Shown here: positions 36,341 to 48,240 of the stretch, one piece after another | Position numbering within the stretch: the stretch's first letter is position 1 | Layout of the letters: each line of letters opens with the position of its first letter | NCBI GenBank assembly: GCA_963921795.1 | Contig: OY997650.1 | Span: forward strand, 18,380,862-18,444,861 | Length of the DNA stretch: 64,000 nt | Origin: Nannobrachium achirus | Lineage: Eukaryota > Chordata > Actinopteri > Myctophiformes > Myctophidae | Direction of reading: 5' to 3' | The notes under the pieces: generated by a model | What the model was told of the DNA's origin: nothing | The model's database searches: none | What the model saw: the letters and a program-made list of their open reading frames with translations, nothing else | Position numbers and translations under genes: made by a program

Positions 36341-37300
36341 GACGCACGCTCGCTCACACACACACACACACACACACGCACACACACTCACGCTCACTTC
36401 AAATGTGATTTGTCTGTCTACCGTTTCTCTCATCTCTGGCAGACAGCAATGTTCCTGCTGTATAATCCAGTGATCCTTCCCACCAAATAATTAGGATGCA
36501 CAGACATGCACAGTAATCCACCACGCCTTAATTATATTTTCTACACAACTTAACCCTTATTGTGATCCTGCACTCCACCCCGCAGCTTTTCAAAGAGGGG
36601 GCTGCAGGAGGCCAATTGGGAATGAAAATAAATACATTTAATTAAAATCAAATAAAGTAAAAATAAAATGGTGTAAAATAAAATACATATTTATATATAT
36701 TTTAAATTCTAATTCAATTAGCCAGAAGCTATAGCTATTTGGGTGTCCTCCTAGGCATGGGGGGAAAATTCTCCTCAAGAAAACACTGGGATAGATTCCC
36801 CTCCCACTCCCACTCTTAGCTGGAAATCCCACAAGCACTATGGGGTTTAAATAATGGATAGATATTACTGCACAGTGGGATCCCTAGCGCAATGTATTCA
36901 TTTCAATTATGACAACTTACAGTTTTAGCAATTCATATACAGTGGTATCTAGAATAACAAAATAAATCCTCTTACTCACTCTCTTACTCATTGCCCACTG
37001 ATGTGACTCACATGAACAGAAATAAAACTGTCACATTTCAACACAAAGCTTCCTTATTCATCCAAATGGGCTGCAGTCGTGCCCACTGTAAGCACAATAA
37101 AACTAGTATCGAGATATTACATTACTGGGGTGGGAGGGTGAACAACTAACAAAGCCAACAAATGATTGATTGCAAGCCAGTGCTGAATGAAGTATGCAAA
37201 GTATTTGCATTATGTATATAGAAATAAATGAATAATAAGAACATGGAAGCTTATTGTGAATGGAGGCCTTGAGCTTTTCACTTTCACAACACAAGTGTGG
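36341..37300. other. Non-coding
   Basis: Short (CA)n near 36356-36385, otherwise AT-rich unique DNA. Confidence 0.35.
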
Positions 37301-37308
37301 ATGGAAAG

Positions 37309-38358
37309 TAGGGATGGCCAAATGGAGATTTTTTCTTAACCGATAACCGAAAGGCCTTATCAGTTAATTAACCGTTAACCGTTAAGGAAATGTGTTCAAA
37401 AATGCGCTATTTTTGCGATTTAAAAAGGGAAAATACACCCGTTTTTCCCCATAATAAAGTGTCATATTTACACATTACAAACAATAAAACTAGGAGAAAC
37501 AAGAATACAAATGTTTTCTAAGAGAAATGTGTTTTTTCAAAGAAACCGTGGGATTGAAATGATCAATCTGTAATGTGATGCGCTTTCGCCAGGCAGTGAC
37601 GTGCGCACATACAGCAAAGGGGGCTGGAGCCCTTAACTTTTATCAACAGAATTGTCCACCAAAAGGCCCTTCAGCCCATGCCTCTCTAACATTCTGTGCA
37701 CTGACTGCACTCCCTGGCTATCGCCTAACAAAACATCCGCAGCGAGATGCTCGCATGTAGAGCAATAACTTTCAATCGTATGGCTTTTGGAATGGTTGAA
37801 TCGGCTAAACGTGATGTCAATTTCATTCATTTTCTTCTCTCTCGGCCGTGTTTTGTGTGTGCTGATGCAGCGATCATTGAATTTGCGACTCTGAGCCGTG
37901 TTATTTTCGCATATCCTACTCTGTAACCAAGACGACTTTAGCGTTCCTCACGTCGTCAACATGTAACATTAGAACGTTGTGTTTTAAGCTCTTCTTAACG
38001 GGATTCAATGTGACGGGGGTCTGTTTTGTAAAATCCAATCGACGATGGAGCATTTGTTGAATAAGTCAGCGTGTACGACTCCAAAATCAAGCAGCGTCGC
38101 AGCCTCGCAGTTGCGTGAATGGATGTTACACAGACATCGGTGTCCCAGAAATGTGTGACTACAGGCTACAGCGCGTATATAGTTGCATGGTTGATGACTT
38201 GATGTTGCGTATATATTGGTGTACGGGGCTTTTGGTGTGACACATGGGTTGATTTCCTTTTTCTTTTCTTTCTTATCGGTCAAAATTGACCGTTAGTGCT
38301 TACCGGTAACCAATTTCTTATCGGTTTAACGGTAACGGTTAGCCGTTGGCCATCCCTA
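37309..38358. mobile_element. 1.05-kb hAT element with perfect 8-bp duplication
   Basis: Inverted ends TAGGGATGGCCAAATGG and GTTGGCCATCCCTA with AACCGATAACCG-type subterminal repeats. ATGGAAAG flanks both sides (37301-37308 and 38359-38366). No transposase frame is recognisable inside. Confidence 0.9.
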
Positions 38359-38366
38359 ATGGAAAG

Positions 38367-39360
38367 GTTAGCAGATGTCAGAGTGAGTAAAAAAGTAACG
38401 AGTACTCCCCACGACACCATCTGTTTCATACCCAAACCCATTTCAGCCACTGAATACAATTAAACGTTTGTGTGAGTCTTCTTCTCACCATCTCAGAATT
38501 CTCAGAGTTTCTTTCTCTTAGGAGAAACAAACTGAGAATTCTGACATTAAAAAACAACAACACAAAGAATCTTCCTAAGGTGAACAGCCAACTTATAGAT
38601 GCGAGCAAGTGCTCGGCAAAGCCCTGATTTGAATATCGGGTCCAGATATGAAAATCAGGGTTGGAGGAAGTGAATGAGTAATGCTCTCTCCCCTTGCCTC
38701 CATAACTACAGCAGCATCTAGGTGCCACTGAGCACTTAACCCTAAACTGCAACTCATGAACAGCTGCATCTGGCTAAAGCCTGATTTATACTTGGTTGCG
38801 TGCTGGTGTCGTGCTCAGTAAATAGCAGATATGCAAGCTCACAACAACACGTCAGTGGAATATACAAAGTACGCTTTATATTACTCTGCTCGGAATTAGC
38901 AGGCCTTCATCTCAAATGTATCCATTGTGTCTTTAATCCATGCTCTAACCTCAGTCTATTCCCTTTACATTTTCTCTGTTCTAACTATTTCAAAGCGTGC
39001 TTTTTATTAGTTAATTTCATTAAGGCAAAAAGCTTAATAGCTTGTTTCCATTGTGGTACTTTAGTGCAAACCATTGACTGTAGAATATAGGTGCAAACTG
39101 AGTGCCATGTTTTTTTTTCAGCTGTACAATAACATAGTTAACAGTTGCCTTTGTGACCACTTGGTGGCACATGGAAGTCATTCCTTTAGTCCTTTCCATT
39201 GTAAACTACAGTTCAGTCAGACAATTTATTTTATTTCCCATTTTACCTGAAATTCTCACTCTGGCTTTGGTGTGCGTTTTTGTTCACGCTCACTCAAATG
39301 TGGGTGTATCCTGGAGGCTGGAGGAGTGACTCAGACAGCAGTGTCATGGTTCATTGATCA
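38367..39360. other. Non-coding, half hairpin element at 38821-38850
   Basis: AATAGCAGATATGCAAGCTC followed by ACAACAACAC is a diverged left arm of the hairpin family. Nothing else recognised. Confidence 0.4.
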
Positions 39361-39364
39361 TCAG

Positions 39365-39560
39365 GTGTTTGCAGTAACTAGGGTAAAACAGGTGGTTGCT
39401 AGGGTAAACTGGTGGTTGATATGGTTAAACTGGGCGTTGCTAAGGTAACATTGGTTGCTATGGTAAAACAGGGGTTGCTAGAAGGGAACAAAAGACGGCT
39501 ATGGTAAAACAGTGGTTGCTATGATCTAATAGGTAGTTGTTAGAGTAACAATGGTAGCCA
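39365..39560 (+). repeat. GGTTGCTATGGTAAAAC minisatellite
   Basis: About eight irregular copies of GGTTGCTAGGGTAAAACAGG-like units of roughly 20-24 bp. Confidence 0.8.
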
Positions 39561-39596
39561 TAACATCAGGGACTTGTAACGATCATGGTGACCTAA

Positions 39597-40746
39597 TCTA
39601 TCTATAAATGCGACAAATCTCTGTCTGTTTGTTTGTTTGTTTGTAATCCGCGTATCTCGAGAACCGTTCGTCCCACCGGCTTCAGATTCGGCACGCGCGT
39701 TCCCCGCCGCCGCGCGGAGTGCAGTGCCGGGCCTCGACCCGACCCGACTCGCGGTTTTCCGAAACCGGCGCGAAACTTTCGGAATCTCCTTATGCGGAGC
39801 TGATTGTTGACATCAGGCTGTTCCGGAGGAAATCGGCGCAAGCGCTGACTCATTGTGACATCACTTCATAAAAGGCTCTGACATCACGTACGCCACGAGT
39901 CAACAAAAAATCTCTGTGAATGTGTATGTATTATGTATGTAATCCGCGTATCTCGAGAACCGTTCTTCCCACCGGCACGTGCGTCTGACATCAGAGTTTT
40001 CAGCAACCGGTACTGTGTGTGCAGAGATCTCCATATATGGGCATAAGGGGACAAAGGCAAACAGATGGTCAAAACGGGACCTATGACAACAGGTATATTG
40101 GGGTTTGCATTAAAGGGTGGGGCATTCATGGGGTCTGCTCCAAAAAAGAAAAAGAAAATAAAAGAAACAAAGACAAACATAAGACAAGCAACAAAGCGTG
40201 GGACTGGGAGGATGACTTGAATGATGCAGATTTAAGCAGGCTGCGTATTCTGCTTAAAGAAGAAACAAACAAAAAGCAACAGAGATCTCATATATGGGCA
40301 TAAAATGGACGCAGATAAACAGATATCTCCATATATGGCATATATGGGCATAAAATGTACGCAGAATCACAAAGATCTCCATATACGGGCATAAAGGGAC
40401 ACAGACAGACAGATACAGAGATCTCCATATATGGGCATAAAATGGACGCAAATAGACAGATATCTCCATATATGGGCATATATGGGCATAAAATGGACGC
40501 AGAACTATATCTGCAGTGATCTCCATATATGGACATAAAATGGACGCCGACAGATAGATACAGATATCTCCATATATGGGCATAAATGGACACAGGCAAA
40601 CAGATGGTCAAAACGGGTCCTATGACAACAGGTATAATGGGGTTTGCATTAAAGGGCGGGGCATTAATTCCCTATTTACATCGTTCCCGAGTTGGCCAGG
40701 TCGCCGACTAGACGCTGGGCCGCCCGAAGGGCGGCCCAGCTTCTAG
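39597..40746 (+). mobile_element. Non-autonomous Helitron, 1150 bp
   Basis: Begins TCTATCTATAAATGCGAC directly after A, and ends with a 12-bp perfect hairpin (GCTGGGCCGCCC, GAA loop, GGGCGGCCCAGC) followed by TTCTAG then host T. TC start, hairpin, CTRR end and A/T insertion site are the Helitron hallmarks. No Rep/helicase frame. The interior carries ATCTCCATATATGGGCATAA repeats with six perfect CC(A/T)6GG words. It ends 205 bp before the vars1-like ATG. Confidence 0.88.
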
Positions 40747-40791
40747 TATAAACAAATATGGATGCTGTGATAGCTTCCATGTTTGTTTATA
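40747..40791. repeat. Inverted repeat upstream of vars1-like
   Basis: TATAAACAAATATGGA and TCCATGTTTGTTTATA match at 15 of 16 positions. Each arm holds a forkhead-like TGTTTRTTTA word. A TATA-like TATAAA starts at 40747. Confidence 0.6.
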
Positions 40792-40951
40792 TTAGGTCAT
40801 ATTAGGCTACACACCTGCACAAATCGGCTTTGACATAATCAGTGACATCAATAGGGCCTCTCAACCCCAGTGATTTCTCATAGTGATAGTGATCACCTGC
40901 CCAGTGACAAAACTCAGCTTCTCACAGTGGTTATCAAGTTCATTCAAAGGG

Positions 40952-43900
40952 ATGGAGTCTCTCTATGTGTCTCTGCATCCTGATGACTTCAGGAGTCTTC
41001 TAGCTCTTATAAGTGCAGAGTTCTGCAGCTCCCTGCGTCCCCACATTGTCACAGAAGACCCCCCAGCTTCCCTAAATGCCCACTCCAGACCTGCCCTGGC
41101 GCTGGGCACAGGGGAAGGGGGCTCTGTCTTGTGCAGCTCCAGTGCTGTGGCTTGGTACCTGGCCTCTCGGGGGAAAAGAGCTGGGCTGGACAACAAGCAG
41201 CAGAGCCAGGTGTCGCAGTGGCTCAGCTTTGCGGACAATGAACTCACGCCAGTGTGCTGCGCTGTGGTGTTTCCACTGATGGGGAAGATTGGAATGGATA
41301 AGAAGCTCCAGCAGACCTCTCGGGCGGAGATGATGCGTGTTCTGAAGGTTCTAGACCAGGCCCTGGAACCCAGAACCTTCCTGGTGGGAGAGGGCATCAC
41401 CCTGGCTGACATGGCTGTAGCCATGGCAGTCCTCCTGCCCTTCAAATATGCTTTGGAGCCTCCAGACAGAAAGGTCCTCTGTAACGTCACCCGGTGGTTC
41501 CTGACCTGCATCAACCAGCCTCAGTTTGTCAAGGTCTTGGCAAAGATTAGTCTGTGTGAGAAGATGGTGACAATTAAACCCACGAGCAATACTGCTGCTG
41601 CTGATTCCACTGATTCTACTGTCAATGGTCCACCAAAGACCGAAGCCCAACTGAAAAAGGAAGCAAAGAACAGCGAGAAGATGGAGAAGTTCCAGCGGAA
41701 GCAGAAGGAGATGGAGGAAAAGAAGAAGCAGCCACAGGCAGAGAAAAAGGCCAAGCCTGAGAAGAAGGAACTGGGAGTGATCACATACAACATCCCTACC
41801 CCACCCGGAGAGAAGAAAGATGTTGTCAGCCCTCTTCCTGAGGATTACAGTCCGCAGTATGTGGAGTCTGCCTGGTACTCCTGGTGGGAAAAACAGGGAT
41901 TCTTCAAGCCCGAGTACGGGAGGAAGAATATTTCTGAGCCAAACCCTCGAGGTGTCTTTATGATGTGTATCCCTCCGCCCAATGTGACCGGATCTCTCCA
42001 CCTGGGTCATGCCCTCACCAACGCCATTCAGGACTGTTTGACCAGATGGCACAGGATGCGAGGGGAGACCACCCTGTGGAACCCTGGCTGTGACCACGCT
42101 GGCATCGCCACCCAGGTGGTGGTCGAGAAAAAGCTGATGCGAGAGCGAAGCATTTCCCGCCATGACCTGGGCAGAGACGGCTTCATCCAAGAAGTCTGGA
42201 AGTGGAAGAATGAAAAGGGAGACCGTATCTATCACCAGCTGAAGAAGCTGGGCTCCTCTCTGGACTGGGACAGAGCCTGTTTCACCATGGACCCTAAACT
42301 TTCCTACGCTGTCCAGGAGGCATTCATCCGTATGCATGATGAGGGAGTCATCTACAGGAGCAAGAGGCTGGTCAACTGGTCCTGCACACTCAACTCTGCC
42401 ATTTCTGACATTGAGGTGGACAAGAGGGAGTTGACAGGCAGGACTCTGCTGCCTGTTCCTGGGTACAAGGATAAAGTGGAATTTGGAGTGCTGGTCTCTT
42501 TCTCCTACAAGATTGATGGATCTGACAAGGAGGTGGTAGTGGCCACCACCCGTATTGAGACCATGCTGGGAGACTCTGCGGTAGCTGTCCATCCTGATGA
42601 CCCCAGGTACCAACACCTGAAGGGCAAGATGGTACAACACCCCTTCTGCGACCGCAAGATGCCCATTGTATTTGACAACTTTGTGGACATGAACTTTGGA
42701 ACAGGTGCTGTGAAGATCACTCCAGCCCACGACCACAACGACTACGATGTGGGAGTGAGACACAACCTGGCCTTCATCAACATCCTGGATGAGAACGGGC
42801 AGCTCATCAACGTACCTGCTCCGTACTTGGGTATGAAGCGTTTTGATGCCAGAAAGGCAGTGCTGCAGGCTCTGACGGGCCTGGGCCAGTTCAAAGAGAT
42901 CAAAGACAACCCCATGGTTGTACCTGTATGCAGTCGTTCTAAGGACATCGTGGAGCCCCTGCTGAAGCCACAGTGGTATGTCAACTGTACCGACATGGGC
43001 AAGCAAGCAGCGGACGCCGTCAGGGAGGGCCACCTCAAGATCATCCCAGACCACTACCATAAGACCTGGTTCAACTGGCTGGACAACATCAGAGACTGGT
43101 GTATCTCTCGCCAGCTGTGGTGGGGCCACAGAATCCCTGCCTACTTTGTCACCATCAGTGACCCGTCTGTGAAACCAGGGGAGGACATGGACGGCCATTA
43201 CTGGGTGAGTGGGAGGACAGAGGAGGAGGCCAGGGAGAAGGCAGCCAAACGCTTCAATGTATCTGCCGACAAGATCTCCCTCAGACAGGATGAAGATGTG
43301 TTGGACACCTGGTTCTCCTCTGGGATTTTCCCTTTCTCCATCTTTGGGTGGCCCAATGACACGCAGGACCTGAACGTCTTCTACCCAGGAACCCTGTTGG
43401 AGACGGGTCACGACATTCTGTTCTTCTGGGTGGCTCGCATGGTCATGATGGGCCTCAAACTCACTGGCAAGCTGCCGTTCAGAGAGGTGTATCTACACTC
43501 TGTGGTAAGGGACGCCCATGGAAGGAAGATGAGCAAATCCCTAGGGAACGTCATCGACCCTCTGGATGTTATCACTGGGATCTCCCTGGAGGGTCTCTAT
43601 GCCCAGTTAACAGAGAGTAACTTGGATCCAGTAGAGATAGAGAAAGCCAAACAGGGTCAGAAGTCCAACTACCCCAGTGGAATTCCGGAGTGTGGCAGCG
43701 ATGCCCTGCGCTTCGCTCTGTGTGCCTACACGAGCCAGGGCAGGGACATCAACTTGGATGTCAACCGTATCCTGGGCTACCGTCACTTCTGCAACAAACT
43801 CTGGAACGCTGTTGTCAACTTTGCCATGAAGACACTGGGGGACAACTTTGTGCCTTCAGAAGAAGCCCAGCTATGTGGAGAGGAGAGCGTGACAGACAGG

Positions 43901-43963
43901 TGGATCCTCTCCCGGCTGTGTGCCGCCGTGTCAATGGTCCACCAAAGACCGAAGCCCAACTGA
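40952..43963 (+). CDS. vars1: Cytosolic valyl-tRNA synthetase, copy 1 (truncated by duplication)
   Basis: Intron-free coding sequence for ValRS, which charges tRNA-Val with valine and edits threonine. I chose the ATG at 40952 ([13 protein letters not shown]), which matches the start of human VARS1; the frame is open 23 codons further up. Visible are an N-terminal GST-like domain (about residues 1-205, which binds elongation factor 1 in vertebrates), a lysine-rich linker, the HLGH motif (350-353), the editing domain and KMSKS (859-863). After residue 994 it runs into a tandem copy in the wrong frame and ends nine residues later (MVHQRPKPN), so the anticodon-binding and C-terminal coiled-coil parts are missing. 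Joining 40952-43929 to 46239-47055 gives exactly 1264 codons plus stop, the human length. Vertebrate VARS1 genes usually have many introns, so this may be a retrogene. Confidence 0.93.
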   Translation: MESLYVSLHPDDFRSLLALISAEFCSSLRPHIVTEDPPASLNAHSRPALALGTGEGGSVLCSSSAVAWYLASRGKRAGLDNKQQSQVSQWLSFADNELTPVCCAVVFPLMGKIGMDKKLQQTSRAEMMRVLKVLDQALEPRTFLVGEGITLADMAVAMAVLLPFKYALEPPDRKVLCNVTRWFLTCINQPQFVKVLAKISLCEKMVTIKPTSNTAAADSTDSTVNGPPKTEAQLKKEAKNSEKMEKFQRKQKEMEEKKKQPQAEKKAKPEKKELGVITYNIPTPPGEKKDVVSPLPEDYSPQYVESAWYSWWEKQGFFKPEYGRKNISEPNPRGVFMMCIPPPNVTGSLHLGHALTNAIQDCLTRWHRMRGETTLWNPGCDHAGIATQVVVEKKLMRERSISRHDLGRDGFIQEVWKWKNEKGDRIYHQLKKLGSSLDWDRACFTMDPKLSYAVQEAFIRMHDEGVIYRSKRLVNWSCTLNSAISDIEVDKRELTGRTLLPVPGYKDKVEFGVLVSFSYKIDGSDKEVVVATTRIETMLGDSAVAVHPDDPRYQHLKGKMVQHPFCDRKMPIVFDNFVDMNFGTGAVKITPAHDHNDYDVGVRHNLAFINILDENGQLINVPAPYLGMKRFDARKAVLQALTGLGQFKEIKDNPMVVPVCSRSKDIVEPLLKPQWYVNCTDMGKQAADAVREGHLKIIPDHYHKTWFNWLDNIRDWCISRQLWWGHRIPAYFVTISDPSVKPGEDMDGHYWVSGRTEEEAREKAAKRFNVSADKISLRQDEDVLDTWFSSGIFPFSIFGWPNDTQDLNVFYPGTLLETGHDILFFWVARMVMMGLKLTGKLPFREVYLHSVVRDAHGRKMSKSLGNVIDPLDVITGISLEGLYAQLTESNLDPVEIEKAKQGQKSNYPSGIPECGSDALRFALCAYTSQGRDINLDVNRILGYRHFCNKLWNAVVNFAMKTLGDNFVPSEEAQLCGEESVTDRWILSRLCAAVSMVHQRPKPN

Positions 43964-46241
43964 AAAAGGAAGCAAAGAACAGCGAGAAGATGGAGAAGTT
44001 CCAGCGGAAGCAGAAGGAGATGGAGGAAAAGAAGAAGCAGCCACAGGCAGAGAAAAAGGCCAAGCCTGAGAAGAAGGAACTGGGAGTGATCACATACAAC
44101 ATCCCTACCCCACCCGGAGAGAAGAAAGATGTTGTCAGCCCTCTTCCTGAGGATTACAGTCCGCAGTATGTGGAGTCTGCCTGGTACTCCTGGTGGGAAA
44201 AACAGGGATTCTTCAAGCCCGAGTACGGGAGGAAGAATATTTCTGAGCCAAACCCTCGAGGTGTCTTTATGATGTGTATCCCTCCGCCCAATGTGACCGG
44301 ATCTCTCCACCTGGGTCATGCCCTCACCAACGCCATTCAGGACTGTTTGACCAGATGGCACAGGATGCGAGGGGAGACCACCCTGTGGAACCCTGGCTGT
44401 GACCACGCTGGCATCGCCACCCAGGTGGTGGTCGAGAAAAAGCTGATGCGAGAGCGAAGCATTTCCCGCCATGACCTGGGCAGAGACGGCTTCATCCAAG
44501 AAGTCTGGAAGTGGAAGAATGAAAAGGGAGACCGTATCTATCACCAGCTGAAGAAGCTGGGCTCCTCTCTGGACTGGGACAGAGCCTGTTTCACCATGGA
44601 CCCTAAACTTTCCTACGCTGTCCAGGAGGCATTCATCCGTATGCATGATGAGGGAGTCATCTACAGGAGCAAGAGGCTGGTCAACTGGTCCTGCACACTC
44701 AACTCTGCCATTTCTGACATTGAGGTGGACAAGAGGGAGTTGACAGGCAGGACTCTGCTGCCTGTTCCTGGGTACAAGGATAAAGTGGAATTTGGAGTGC
44801 TGGTCTCTTTCTCCTACAAGATTGATGGATCTGACAAGGAGGTGGTAGTGGCCACCACCCGTATTGAGACCATGCTGGGAGACTCTGCGGTAGCTGTCCA
44901 TCCTGATGACCCCAGGTACCAACACCTGAAGGGCAAGATGGTACAACACCCCTTCTGCGACCGCAAGATGCCCATTGTATTTGACAACTTTGTGGACATG
45001 AACTTTGGAACAGGTGCTGTGAAGATCACTCCAGCCCACGACCACAACGACTACGATGTGGGAGTGAGACACAACCTGGCCTTCATCAACATCCTGGATG
45101 AGAACGGGCAGCTCATCAACGTACCTGCTCCGTACTTGGGTATGAAGCGTTTTGATGCCAGAAAGGCAGTGCTGCAGGCTCTGACGGGCCTGGGCCAGTT
45201 CAAAGAGATCAAAGACAACCCCATGGTTGTACCTGTATGCAGTCGTTCTAAGGACATCGTGGAGCCCCTGCTGAAGCCACAGTGGTATGTCAACTGTACC
45301 GACATGGGCAAGCAAGCAGCGGACGCCGTCAGGGAGGGCCACCTCAAGATCATCCCAGACCACTACCATAAGACCTGGTTCAACTGGCTGGACAACATCA
45401 GAGACTGGTGTATCTCTCGCCAGCTGTGGTGGGGCCACAGAATCCCTGCCTACTTTGTCACCATCAGTGACCCGTCTGTGAAACCAGGGGAGGACATGGA
45501 CGGCCATTACTGGGTGAGTGGGAGGACAGAGGAGGAGGCCAGGGAGAAGGCAGCCAAACGCTTCAATGTATCTGCCGACAAGATCTCCCTCAGACAGGAT
45601 GAAGATGTGTTGGACACCTGGTTCTCCTCTGGGATTTTCCCTTTCTCCATCTTTGGGTGGCCCAATGACACGCAGGACCTGAACGTCTTCTACCCAGGAA
45701 CCCTGTTGGAGACGGGTCACGACATTCTGTTCTTCTGGGTGGCTCGCATGGTCATGATGGGCCTCAAACTCACTGGCAAGCTGCCGTTCAGAGAGGTGTA
45801 TCTACACTCTGTGGTAAGGGACGCCCATGGAAGGAAGATGAGCAAATCCCTAGGGAACGTCATCGACCCTCTGGATGTTATCACTGGGATCTCCCTGGAG
45901 GGTCTCTATGCCCAGTTAACAGAGAGTAACTTGGATCCAGTAGAGATAGAGAAAGCCAAACAGGGTCAGAAGTCCAACTACCCCAGTGGAATTCCGGAGT
46001 GTGGCAGCGATGCCCTGCGCTTCGCTCTGTGTGCCTACACGAGCCAGGGCAGGGACATCAACTTGGATGTCAACCGTATCCTGGGCTACCGTCACTTCTG
46101 CAACAAACTCTGGAACGCTGTTGTCAACTTTGCCATGAAGACACTGGGGGACAACTTTGTGCCTTCAGAAGAAGCCCAGCTATGTGGAGAGGAGAGCGTG
46201 ACAGACAGGTGGATCCTCTCCCGGCTGTGTGCCGCCGTGTC
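41620..46241 (+). repeat. 2309-bp direct tandem duplication inside vars1-like
   Basis: Units 41621-43929 and 43930-46238. TGTC is shared by the left border (41620-41623), the junction (43929-43932) and the right border (46238-46241). No difference was seen between copies in the stretches compared, and all translated frames in both copies agree. 2309 leaves remainder 2 on division by 3, so the junction shifts the frame. Confidence 0.95.
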
Positions 46242-47055
46242 TCTGTGCGGAGCAGGTTTCCGGGCCTACGACTTCCCCGCCATCACCACAGCCATCCACC
46301 ACTTTTGGCTGTACGAGCTCTGTGACGTCTACCTGGAGTGTGTGAAGCCAGTGTTCAGCAAGGCAGAGGACAGTGCCTGCCAGAGGCAGGCCCTGGTGTG
46401 CAGACAGACCCTCTACACCTGCCTAGAGGTGGGCCTACGCCTCCTCGCTCCCATCATGCCCTTCGTCTCTGAGGAGCTCTTCCAGAGGTTACCCCGGCGA
46501 CGACCCCAAGACAGCCCCCCTAGCATCTCTGTCACATCCTACCCCGACGCCGACGAGTTCTGCTGGCAGAGTGACGAGGTGGACCGTCGCATGGAGTTTG
46601 TGATGACGGTGGTCAGGACCATTCGATCACTCAGGGCAGACTACAACCTGACCAAGACACGAGCTGACTGTTATCTACAGTGTATAGATGGTGAGACGGT
46701 GTCCCTGGTGCAGAAGTACAGTCTGCAGATCCAGACCCTGTCTTACTCACAGGCTGTCATCCCCCTGACAGGAGACCAGGCCGTCCCAAAGGGCTGTGCC
46801 GTGGCCATCGCTTCAGACAGATGCACTGTCAACCTCATGCTCAAGGGTCTCATTGACGTGGAGAAGGAGGTATCTAAACTGACCACCAAGAAAGGTGACC
46901 TGGAGAAGCAAATGGACAAGCTGACAGAGAAGATGGCCAAGAGTGATTATAAGGAGAAGGTACCCATCAAAGTCCAGGAGCTGGATGCAGAGAAGATGCG
47001 ACAGAAACAAGTAGAACTGGAAAAGGTGAAGGAAGCCATAGCAAACTTGATGTAA
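43930..47055 (+). CDS. vars1: Cytosolic valyl-tRNA synthetase, copy 2 (lacks the GST-like N-terminus)
   Basis: The native ValRS frame resumes at the duplication junction ([13 protein letters not shown]) and runs 1041 residues to TAA at 47053-47055. It contains the whole catalytic core (second HLGH from 44308, second KMSKS from 45835), the editing domain, the anticodon-binding region ([18 protein letters not shown]) and the C-terminal coiled coil ([20 protein letters not shown]). It has no start codon of its own: the open frame continues upstream to 43690 through 80 out-of-frame residues, and the first native Met is in SEKMEKFQ. If translated from there it would be a core enzyme without the elongation-factor-binding domain. 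Otherwise it is simply the second half of a gene broken by duplication. Confidence 0.9.
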   Translation, partial: VNGPPKTEAQLKKEAKNSEKMEKFQRKQKEMEEKKKQPQAEKKAKPEKKELGVITYNIPTPPGEKKDVVSPLPEDYSPQYVESAWYSWWEKQGFFKPEYGRKNISEPNPRGVFMMCIPPPNVTGSLHLGHALTNAIQDCLTRWHRMRGETTLWNPGCDHAGIATQVVVEKKLMRERSISRHDLGRDGFIQEVWKWKNEKGDRIYHQLKKLGSSLDWDRACFTMDPKLSYAVQEAFIRMHDEGVIYRSKRLVNWSCTLNSAISDIEVDKRELTGRTLLPVPGYKDKVEFGVLVSFSYKIDGSDKEVVVATTRIETMLGDSAVAVHPDDPRYQHLKGKMVQHPFCDRKMPIVFDNFVDMNFGTGAVKITPAHDHNDYDVGVRHNLAFINILDENGQLINVPAPYLGMKRFDARKAVLQALTGLGQFKEIKDNPMVVPVCSRSKDIVEPLLKPQWYVNCTDMGKQAADAVREGHLKIIPDHYHKTWFNWLDNIRDWCISRQLWWGHRIPAYFVTISDPSVKPGEDMDGHYWVSGRTEEEAREKAAKRFNVSADKISLRQDEDVLDTWFSSGIFPFSIFGWPNDTQDLNVFYPGTLLETGHDILFFWVARMVMMGLKLTGKLPFREVYLHSVVRDAHGRKMSKSLGNVIDPLDVITGISLEGLYAQLTESNLDPVEIEKAKQGQKSNYPSGIPECGSDALRFALCAYTSQGRDINLDVNRILGYRHFCNKLWNAVVNFAMKTLGDNFVPSEEAQLCGEESVTDRWILSRLCAAVSLCGAGFRAYDFPAITTAIHHFWLYELCDVYLECVKPVFSKAEDSACQRQALVCRQTLYTCLEVGLRLLAPIMPFVSEELFQRLPRRRPQDSPPSISVTSYPDADEFCWQSDEVDRRMEFVMTVVRTIRSLRADYNLTKTRADCYLQCIDGETVSLVQKYSLQIQTLSYSQAVIPLTGDQAVPKGCAVAIASDRCTVNLMLKGLIDVEKEVSKLTTKKGDLEKQMDKLTEKMAKSDYKEKVPIKVQELDAEKMRQKQVELEKVKEAIANLM

Positions 47056-47157
47056 AGATCAAGGATGATGTAACCTCAGCCAAAGTCCTTGTCGTGTCCC
47101 ATCAGTTTGTCTGTCTATTACATTTTCTTAATTGTTGAATACATGTAATAATTGGTG

Positions 47158-47163
47158 AATAAA
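47158..47163 (+). promoter_or_regulatory. Poly(A) signal of vars1-like
   Basis: AATAAA 102 nt after the stop codon, followed within 30 nt by a GT-rich stretch (TGTGTTGTGTTATATGG) that looks like a downstream element. No poly(A) tract follows. Confidence 0.6.
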
Positions 47164-47219
47164 AGCTCCTATATGTGTTGTGTTATATGGTTATGCGGGG
47201 ATTTTTCTCTTTCTTTTTT

Positions 47220-47370
47220 TTGAGCGGTGGTAAACCGCTCCATAGAGTGGCTGGGTGTGTGTCTGTAGCCTTTTCCCTCAGTGTTTTGCCATAGTAAAAC
47301 GTGTGTGTGTAGCATAGCCTGTACATCCTAGACTCAAATCCTAGCCTGAAGACGTTATGACCACCGCTCA
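47220..47370. mobile_element. Small TIR element
   Basis: TTGAGCGGTGGT at the left and ACCACCGCTCA at the right; the same ends bound a larger element at 60846-61365. Confidence 0.55.
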
Positions 47371-47376
47371 CTTCAA

Positions 47377-47897
47377 CAATGGAGCGATGGTCCCAAAATA
47401 TGAGTTCTGTTCAACCAATTTCTTTTGACCAAATTGACAAATGGGCAGATGACAACATCAACATCCCCAAAAGGATTCAAAAGAAGGGTAAATCCACAAT
47501 ATTCATGGTTGTTAGGTTGCAATGTTACTTTTGCAATGCAAAGACTTGCTACAGTATCTGTGCAGACTAGTCTGCACAGATTCTTGCTCTGCCATAATAT
47601 TAACTTAACTGTATCATAATTTTTGCATATTAATCAGAAACAATCTAACAACAAATAGTCAGTATGATGGCGGAGCAAACACTGCACAGATAGCAAGTCT
47701 TTGTACACAGTAAGGTTGCAACCAAACTTACCTTGAATATTGTTACCATGGATGTAAATCAATCCAGTTACTGTAGCCCTTCTATTTAATGCTTTTGGGG
47801 ATGTTGATGTTGTCATCTGGCCATTTGTCAATTTGGTCAAAAGAAATTGGTTGAACAGAACTCATATTTTGAGTTTTTGGGACCATCGCTCCATTAT
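47377..47897. mobile_element. 521-bp foldback element
   Basis: AATGGAGCGATGGTCCC at the left and GGGACCATCGCTCCATT at the right; the arms stay complementary for about 110 bp through a TTCAACCAATTTCTTTTGAC stretch and again near the centre. Confidence 0.8.
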
Positions 47898-47959
47898 TTA
47901 CAATGGTTTATAATGCAGGCTGCCACCCGATGTGGTCATGTGATCAAAGATGGCCGTGG

Positions 47960-48240
47960 TGTGTGAATAAGGTCTATACTGACCCAAGATACTTTTGCAA
48001 TCTGCAAATCGTCATTGTCGTGTGGAAACCTTGTATGTCCAAAACAGTTCGTTTGGTGTATCATTTAAAAAATGGTTTAAACTAGTGAAAAAAGCCAATC
48101 TGCTATTTTCACTAGTTTAGTCAGTCTTGTATGAGGAAGCAGAGCTTTACTTACAAAAAAACAAGATAATTTCAAACTTGTAGATACGAGGTTTCTGCCG
48201 GACAGTGACAAAATGTAATTCAGCAGGTGGAGAAATTAAG
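47960..48240. mobile_element. Transposon fragment with a collapsed hairpin
   Basis: CTTGTATGTCCAAAACAGTT leading to AAACTAGTGAAAAAAGCC and TGCTATTTTCACTAGTTT (48079-48118) is shared with sequence near 34660-34900 and, in part, 57150-57190. Confidence 0.55.

Noticed and set aside
43690..43929. Eighty residues in frame upstream of vars1 copy 2
   Set aside because: They are copy 1 read in the wrong frame, so they are not a real N-terminal domain.
41351..45720. Two very long antisense open frames (686 and 645 residues) on the minus strand across vars1-like
   Set aside because: They mirror the codon pattern of the sense gene, are repeated by the tandem duplication and show no family motifs.
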